A stretch of 10,566 nucleotides of DNA, from the NCBI GenBank assembly GCA_903858055.1, contig CAIOHM010000274.1, forward strand, positions 1 through 10,566, in the 5' to 3' direction. Below the pieces are notes generated by a model. It was not told the origin of the DNA and made no database searches. It saw only the letters and a list, made by a program, of their open reading frames with translations. Made by a program: the position numbers and the translations under genes. The DNA is from an uncultured delta proteobacterium. GTDB taxonomy: Bacteria; Myxococcota_A; Polyangia; Polyangiales; Polyangiaceae. Shown piece by piece: positions 7,435-10,566 of this stretch; position 1 is the first letter of the stretch; the number at the start of each line of letters is the position of its first letter.

Positions 7435-7763
7435 GCCCCGAGGAGCTGAAGGCGCTCCGCGCAGAGCTCAGGTGCACGGCGAAGGAGCTCGCGCGCACGC
7501 TCGGGCTCGAGCAAGCCACACTGCTCGCGTGGGAGAAGGGCGAGCTCTTCCCCACCAAGGCCGTCATCGTTCAAATGAACGCGCTGCGCGCGAAGGGCCC
7601 TGCAGCGATCGTGCGCGTCGCGAAGAAGAAGGACGAGCCGCTGCGCGTGCTCGCCGACGCCGACTTCCAGGGGCTCCTCCGCAAGCTCCTCGCGCACAAG
7701 GGCCTCCGCGACGCGGCAGCCAAGCTCGCCGAGGGCTACGAAGACCCGCTCGACGTCCCCTAG
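7431..7763 (+). CDS. Small XRE/Cro-like helix-turn-helix DNA-binding protein
   Basis: This 110-aa protein starts at an ATG overlapping the pmbA stop by 4 nt, so it is translationally coupled. GGAGG at 7422-7426 lies 4 nt upstream. Residues about 4-52 fit an XRE/Cro-type helix-turn-helix: ELKALRAELRCTAKELARTL, then GLEQATLLAWEKGELFPT, where ELARTLGLEQATLLAWEKG covers the scaffold and recognition helices. A basic stretch VRVAKKKDE at 61-69 leads into a helical C-terminus (70-105) with no recognisable family. It may be a local transcription regulator, possibly of pmbA, but no operator is evident. A longer in-frame start exists far upstream inside pmbA, but the coupled ATG with a ribosome-binding site is far more likely. 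Confidence 0.85.
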   Translation: MSPEELKALRAELRCTAKELARTLGLEQATLLAWEKGELFPTKAVIVQMNALRAKGPAAIVRVAKKKDEPLRVLADADFQGLLRKLLAHKGLRDAAAKLAEGYEDPLDVP

Positions 7764-7774
7764 CACCGTGTTCG

Positions 7775-7824
7775 GTCGGAGGAGCGCGTGCTGCCGCTCC
7801 CCCGACGACCCCCACCAGCCTTTT
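7775..7824 (+). terminator. GC-rich hairpin between convergent genes, possible terminator
   Basis: GTCGGAGGAGCG at 7775-7786 pairs with CGCTCCCCCGAC at 7795-7806 in a 12-bp stem with one A-C mismatch and an 8-nt loop. It lies 11 nt after the stop of the HTH gene and before the end of the convergent cyclic-nucleotide-binding gene. A TTTT run occurs only about 14 nt beyond the stem, so it is not a classical intrinsic terminator for the plus strand, and there is no U-tract on the minus side. Confidence 0.4.
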
Positions 7825-7859
7825 CACCTCGTCTCACGTCGCCGCGCGAACGAGTCCCC

Positions 7860-8768
7860 TCAGCCCGCGCTGCGGCTCTTCTTCGCGGGCACCTCGTGGC
7901 GGATGCGCTCGGCGTGGAGGTTGCGCTCGATGACGTCGAGGCGCTGAAGCGAGTCGGCGCGCATGGCGCTGAGCTCGGCCTGCAGGCGTTCGATCGCGAT
8001 TTCGTTCTTCAGGTTCACGCGGAAGTCCGCCTCGGATTGGGCGCGGTCCTTTTCGGCCTGGCGGTTCTGGCTCATGACGATGAGCGGGCCCTGGAGCGAG
8101 ACGAGGATCGCGAGCGCGAGGTTGAAGAACTGGAACGGGTACTCGTCGAAGGGTGGCAGGAAGCGGGCGATCGGCGAGTGCGGCATGTTCAGCAGCACCC
8201 ACAGCGCCGTGAACCCGAGCAGGAAGAAAATGAAGGCCCAGCTGCCGTTGAGCGCCGCGATGCGGTCCGCGATGCGCTGGCTCCAGGAGAGGTTCTCCTC
8301 GATCTCGCTGAGCACGTTCTTGGCGGCGCGCTGCGTGAGGAGCTCGTTCGTCGCGCGGATGCGGTTCGACAGCTCGCTCATGATCGCGATGGCGACGGCC
8401 GGCGCGCGCGACAGCTGCGCGGTGAACTCCTCGCGCGTGAGCTCGAGGAGCACGGTCTCCGTGAGCGCCTCGACGCTGGCCGAGCGCGGCTTGTCGTCGA
8501 AGATGGCGAACTCGCCGAAGTAGTCGCCCGAGTGGAGCTCCTTCAGGCGCACGGGCTCGCCGGGGCCGTCGGAGGGAAGGAAGATCGAGAGGCCGCCGCT
8601 CAGCACGATGAACATCGAGGCGCCGTGGTCGCCCTTCTTCACGACGAGCTGCCCGGCCTGGAAGCGCCGCTCCTGCAAGCGCGTGCCGAGGCTCTCGCGG
8701 TCGCTGTCGGAGAGCGCTTCGAAGAACGCAATCCCTGCGAGAAGGTCGCCGTGCCTCATGGGTCCCAT
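7860..8768 (-). CDS. Cyclic-nucleotide-binding domain + DUF1003 membrane protein
   Basis: This 302-aa protein has two recognisable modules. Residues about 10-125 form a cyclic-nucleotide-binding (CRP-type) beta-roll. Its phosphate-binding cassette GDYFGEFAIFDDKPRSASVE at 81-100 keeps the Gly-Glu and Arg-Ser-Ala positions that contact cAMP or cGMP. Residues about 164-262 match DUF1003: RIADRIAALNGSWAFI, a first membrane helix at about 178-194, FDEYPFQFFNLALAILVSLQ with a second helix at about 211-230, then GPLIVMSQNRQAEKDRAQSE. The C-terminus (about 235-290) is probably a coiled coil. It is likely an inner-membrane protein with a cytoplasmic nucleotide sensor; the function of DUF1003 is unknown. 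It has no HTH, so it is not a CRP-like regulator. The start is ambiguous between ATG at 8768 and ATG at 8759; a TTG at 8795 is less likely. It lies just downstream of the flagellin terminator. Confidence 0.9.
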   Translation of the reverse strand: MGPMRHGDLLAGIAFFEALSDSDRESLGTRLQERRFQAGQLVVKKGDHGASMFIVLSGGLSIFLPSDGPGEPVRLKELHSGDYFGEFAIFDDKPRSASVEALTETVLLELTREEFTAQLSRAPAVAIAIMSELSNRIRATNELLTQRAAKNVLSEIEENLSWSQRIADRIAALNGSWAFIFFLLGFTALWVLLNMPHSPIARFLPPFDEYPFQFFNLALAILVSLQGPLIVMSQNRQAEKDRAQSEADFRVNLKNEIAIERLQAELSAMRADSLQRLDVIERNLHAERIRHEVPAKKSRSAG

Positions 8769-8786
8769 TCCACCGCCGAATCGGCA

Positions 8787-8805
8787 CCCGTGCAAGGTGC
8801 ACGGG
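8787..8805. repeat. Perfect 8-bp inverted repeat upstream of the cyclic-nucleotide-binding gene
   Basis: CCCGTGCA, AGG, TGCACGGG forms a perfect 8-bp stem with a 3-nt centre. It sits 18 nt upstream of the ATG at 8768 and below the flagellin terminator. There is no U-tract on either strand, so it is more likely an operator or a 5'-leader hairpin than a terminator. The half-site does not resemble the CRP consensus. Confidence 0.5.
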
Positions 8806-8816
8806 CCGACGACGCG

Positions 8817-8862
8817 AAAAAGAAACGAAACCCCGATCGAGGTCCACTCGATCGGGGTTTCG
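8817..8862 (-). terminator. Strong intrinsic terminator of the flagellin gene
   Basis: On the minus strand CGAAACCCCGATCGA (from 8862) and TCGATCGGGGTTTCG (to 8826) form a perfect 15-bp stem with a 7-nt loop. It is followed at once by the T-rich tract TTTCTTTTT (8825-8817). It begins 11 nt after the flagellin stop codon. This is a textbook rho-independent terminator and should isolate the downstream gene from flagellin transcription. Confidence 0.95.
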
Positions 8863-8873
8863 CAGGCCTTCGC

Positions 8874-9698
8874 TCAGCGGATGAGCATGAGGGCCGATTG
8901 CGGCGAGGAGTTCGCTTGCGAGAGCACCGAGGTGGCCGCTTGCGTGAGCACCTGGTTCTTCGAGAGCGAAGCCGTTTCCTCCGCGACGTCCACGTCCTTG
9001 ATTCGGCTGGCCGAAGCCGCAACGTTGAGGCGGGCCGTCTGGATGTTGGAGGTGGTGATGTCCATGCGGTTCATCGCGGCGCCGAAGCGGGCGCGAGCCG
9101 TAGAGACCGTCTTGAGGGCCGTGTCGATGGTGTCGAGGGCCTTCTGGGAGTTGCCGGCGGTGCCGCTGACCGAGGCGCTGGTGGTGAGCGACTTGAGGTC
9201 GACGCCGCCAAAGCTCACGGTGATGCGATCGTCGCTGGTGTTGTTGATGCCGACTTGGAAGCTCACGCTCTTCGTTGCGCTCTGAATGAGCTGCGAGCCA
9301 TTGAACTTCGTCGAGGTGAGGATGCGCTTCACCTCTGCCTGCATCTGGCCGAATTCCGTCTTCAGGTATTCGCGGTCGGCGCTCTGGAGCGAGCCGTTGG
9401 ACCCTTGGACCGCGAGCTCACGCATGCGGCCGAGGATGTTGCTGACTTCGCCGAGGGCGCCTTCCGCCGTCTGTGCCATGCTGACGGCGTCGTTCGCGTT
9501 GCGCTCGGCGACGGTGAAGGACCGAACCTGGTTCTTCATCGATTCGCTGATCGCGAGGCCCGCCGCATCGTCCTTGGCGGAGTTGATGCGGTTTCCGCTG
9601 GAGAGGCGGTTGTAGCTCACGCCGAGCGAGTTCTGCGCGGTCGAGAGGTTCTTCTGGGCCTGGAGGGACGCGACGTTGGTCTGGATTACGAGTGCCAT
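8874..9698 (-). CDS. fliC: Flagellin (complete, short D0/D1-type)
   Basis: This 274-aa flagellin is the filament subunit exported by the flagellar type III apparatus. The N-terminal D0/D1 block has the start MALVIQTNVASLQAQKNL, the signature RLSSGNRINSAKDDAAGLAI at 31-50, AERNANDAVSMAQTAEGAL at 64-82 and RMRELAVQGSNG at 91-102. The C-terminal D1/D0 block has ARARFGAAMNRMDITTSNIQ at 201-220, SRIKDVDVAEETASLSKNQV at 231-250 and the end ANSSPQSALMLIR. The middle (about 140-185) is very short, so the outer D2/D3 domains are missing, as in minimal flagellins. No signal peptide is present, as expected. The ATG at 9698 is fixed by a strong Shine-Dalgarno site, and an intrinsic terminator follows the stop. 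A second flagellin gene lies upstream on the same strand, so this copy is the downstream member of a tandem pair. Confidence 0.97.
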   Translation of the reverse strand: MALVIQTNVASLQAQKNLSTAQNSLGVSYNRLSSGNRINSAKDDAAGLAISESMKNQVRSFTVAERNANDAVSMAQTAEGALGEVSNILGRMRELAVQGSNGSLQSADREYLKTEFGQMQAEVKRILTSTKFNGSQLIQSATKSVSFQVGINNTSDDRITVSFGGVDLKSLTTSASVSGTAGNSQKALDTIDTALKTVSTARARFGAAMNRMDITTSNIQTARLNVAASASRIKDVDVAEETASLSKNQVLTQAATSVLSQANSSPQSALMLIR

Positions 9699-9705
9699 GA
9701 TGATG

Positions 9706-9711
9706 CTCCTT
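9706..9711 (-). promoter_or_regulatory. Strong Shine-Dalgarno site of the complete flagellin
   Basis: The minus strand reads AAGAAGGAGCATCATCATG: AAGGAG 7 nt before the ATG at 9698, a near-perfect anti-16S match at optimal spacing. It stands out because four other genes in the window appear to lack any such site. A GGA lies within the motif, which is where CsrA binds in some flagellin mRNAs; that link is speculative here. Confidence 0.85.
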
Positions 9712-9724
9712 CTTGGAGATGAGG

Positions 9725-9742
9725 CCGCCCTTGCATGGGCGG
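9725..9742 (-). repeat. 6-bp hairpin just upstream of the flagellin ribosome-binding site
   Basis: CCGCCC and GGGCGG flank a 6-nt loop (ATGCAA on the minus strand). The stem ends 13 nt upstream of the AAGGAG site, so it could protect the mRNA 5' region or modulate ribosome access. It leaves the Shine-Dalgarno sequence itself unpaired. Confidence 0.5.
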
Positions 9743-9779
9743 TTGGAGAGGCTGGATTGCCGCTCCGGTCGTCTCGAGA

Positions 9780-9813
9780 GGGAGGTCCCGGGCTTGGGTT
9801 TCTGGGACCTCCC
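9780..9813 (-). repeat. Perfect 10-bp stem in the flagellin leader
   Basis: GGGAGGTCCC and GGGACCTCCC are perfect reverse complements separated by 14 nt. No U-tract follows on either strand, so this is not an intrinsic terminator. The arm containing AGGTCCC is also complementary to GGGACCT in the stem at 9876-9889, which allows an alternative fold. Confidence 0.6.
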
Positions 9814-9892
9814 CGTGGGTCTCGGGCTGTGGCCCTCCTCGAGGAGAGGGCTCACGGGCGGGCCGCTAGGGCCCTAGGTCCCGAGACCTGTG

Positions 9893-9935
9893 GGTAATAA
9901 AGGTTCCAGTGTTACCGTATCTAGTCGAAGACTAG
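9893..9935 (-). promoter_or_regulatory. AT-rich patch with inverted repeat, candidate flagellin promoter/operator
   Basis: This patch is the most AT-rich stretch of the intergenic region. It has the inverted repeat CTAGTC, GAA, GACTAG (9921-9935). On the minus strand the sequence TGGAACCTTTATTACC (9908-9893) resembles a sigma-54 site (TGGCAC-N5-TTGC), but the almost invariant -12 GC is AC, so the match is imperfect. I find no good sigma-28 or sigma-70 alternative. A start about 12 nt downstream would give a leader of roughly 185 nt carrying the stems listed above. Confidence 0.3.
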
Positions 9936-10188
9936 GTCCGGCCCTTGCCGTAGGATCATGGGCCCGCGGGTCGGGGCCGACACGGGGTACGTGCATGGGC
10001 CCCCGAACGGTCCGCGGGGAAGCTCGCCGGCGCTCGCGATCGAGCGCGCGGGCTCGCGGGTCGCCGCGTGGCGGCCCGCACGGGTGGTAGAGAGCGAGCA
10101 CCTGCACGTACACGCGGCACGCGCGCAGGCTCCAGTCGAGGTTGGTCATCGGAACACCCGAAGGTGAGAAGGTTGGGGGAAACGGAGA

Positions 10189-10203
10189 CCCGCCCCACGC
10201 GGG
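10189..10203 (-). terminator. Weak hairpin after the upstream flagellin, possible terminator
   Basis: On the minus strand CCCGC, GTGGG, GCGGG forms a 5-bp stem 21 nt after the stop at 10225, followed by TCTCCGTTTCCCCC. The short stem and poor T-tract make it far weaker than the terminator of the other flagellin. Read-through towards the downstream gene is possible. Confidence 0.25.
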
Positions 10204-10224
10204 CCCCCGCCTCACGCGGCGACG

Positions 10225-10566
10225 TCAGCGGATGAGCGAGAGCGCGGCCTGCGGCGACGAGTTCGCCTGGCTCAAGACCGACGTGCCGGCCTGCGTGAGC
10301 ACCTGCTGACGCGAGAGCGACGCCGTCTCGTCCGCCACGTCCACGTCGCGGATGCGGCTGTTCGCGGCCGAGAGGTTGAGGCGCACGGTCTGGACGTTCG
10401 ACGTCGTGACCTCGAGGCGGTTGATGGCGGCGCCGAAGCGGGCGCGAGCCGTCGAGACCGTCGCGAGCGCCGTGTCGAGCGTGTCGAGCGCCTTGCGCGC
10501 GTTGCCGGCGCTGCCGCTGACGGAGGTCGAGGTCCCCATCGCCGACTTGAGGTCGATGCCGCCGAA
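10225..10566 (-). CDS. Second flagellin, C-terminal part only (N-terminus beyond window edge)
   Basis: The minus-strand frame is open from the window edge to a TGA at 10225-10227 and encodes the last 113 residues of a flagellin. It begins FGGIDLKSAMGTSTSVSG and contains ARARFGAAINRLEVTTSNVQ, SRIRDVDVADETASLSRQQV and the end ANSSPQAALSLIR, which are the C-terminal D1/D0 helices. By eye about three quarters of these residues are identical to the complete flagellin downstream, with one extra residue near the start of the region. Its third codon positions are almost all G or C, more so than in the downstream copy. An internal ATG at 10539 is not the true start, because the frame and homology continue upstream of it. 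Its start, promoter and ribosome-binding site lie outside the window. Confidence 0.95.
   Translation of the reverse strand, partial: FGGIDLKSAMGTSTSVSGSAGNARKALDTLDTALATVSTARARFGAAINRLEVTTSNVQTVRLNLSAANSRIRDVDVADETASLSRQQVLTQAGTSVLSQANSSPQAALSLIR

Larger units (their letters stand above)
9699..10224 (-). other. 526-nt intergenic region between the flagellin genes, rich in inverted repeats
   Basis: I see no convincing gene here. From the upstream flagellin towards the downstream one it holds a weak hairpin (10189-10203) and a stretch of open frame with high G/C third positions starting at ATG 10149. A 7-bp stem with a 4-nt loop (10030-10047, GCGCTCG/CGAGCGC) follows, then an unusually AT-rich patch with a 6-bp inverted repeat (9893-9935). 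Closest to the flagellin are several stems: 9876-9889, the 12-bp palindrome CTAGGGCCCTAG at 9866-9877, 9832-9851, 9780-9813 and 9725-9742. The last part reads as a structured 5' leader of the downstream flagellin. Confidence 0.6.

Noticed and set aside
8760..8795. TTG at 8795 as start of the cyclic-nucleotide-binding protein
   Set aside because: It would start inside the 8-bp inverted repeat. Two ATG codons (8768 and 8759) follow directly, and the extra residues are not part of the domain.
7788..9722. 644-codon plus-strand open frame
   Set aside because: It is antisense to the DUF1003 protein and the complete flagellin and spans a strong terminator; no family features.
9780..9813. The 10-bp stem as an intrinsic terminator of the upstream flagellin
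   Set aside because: No T-tract follows on either strand, and it is more than 400 nt from the upstream stop codon.
9900..9928. Sigma-28-type promoter on the plus strand (TAAAGGTT then GTATCTAG)
   Set aside because: The -35-like half is reasonable, but the -10-like half fits the GCCGATAA consensus poorly and it points away from both flagellin genes.
1..10566. tRNA, rRNA, CRISPR array, insertion sequence, phage or toxin-antitoxin genes
   Set aside because: I found no regular direct repeats with spacers, no transposase or integrase motifs and no tRNA-like cloverleaf with conserved T-loop bases. The region reads as ordinary chromosomal sequence.

Overview
The window is GC-rich DNA with strong G/C bias at third codon positions. 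It carries eight or more ordinary housekeeping and accessory genes plus a tandem pair of flagellin genes. Gene content and style (a cyclic-nucleotide/DUF1003 protein, an OPT transporter, a TldE-type protein, bacterial arginyl/leucyl transferase, short flagellins, few Shine-Dalgarno sites) fit a flagellated, high-GC Gram-negative soil bacterium. My best guess is a member of the Myxococcota (Polyangia-like), but this is inference from style and not a database match. I see no tRNA, rRNA, CRISPR array, insertion sequence or phage gene.

Layout. (1) Positions 1-2313, minus strand: an endonuclease/exonuclease/phosphatase (EEP) family protein, followed downstream by a helical-repeat protein of unknown function that runs off the left edge. 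(2) 2387-7763, plus strand: an N-degron aminoacyl-tRNA-protein transferase (Bpt), a D12-class adenine DNA methyltransferase, an OPT-family peptide/metal-chelate transporter, a TldE/PmbA-type protein and a small XRE-like DNA-binding protein that overlaps it by 4 nt. (3) 7860-10566, minus strand: the 3' part of a second flagellin (cut by the right edge), a 526-nt intergenic region full of inverted repeats, a complete 274-aa flagellin ending in a textbook terminator, and a cyclic-nucleotide-binding + DUF1003 membrane protein.

The most notable signal is regulatory. Four genes (the repeat protein, EEP, bpt, pmbA) have an extended -10 element TGnTAnnnT ending only 6-9 nt before the start codon, and none has a clear Shine-Dalgarno site. 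In three of the four the core is the same seven bases, CTGCTAG. This is the arrangement expected for leaderless mRNAs. By contrast, the complete flagellin has a perfect AAGGAG site at optimal spacing, preceded by a long leader with several stable and partly mutually exclusive stems. The window thus seems to hold two initiation styles: leaderless housekeeping genes, and a highly translated, structured-leader flagellin.

The OPT transporter and the TldE protein sit 34 nt apart on the same strand. Peptide import next to a peptide-processing protein is a plausible functional link, although pmbA has its own promoter-like element in the gap and no tldD partner is visible.
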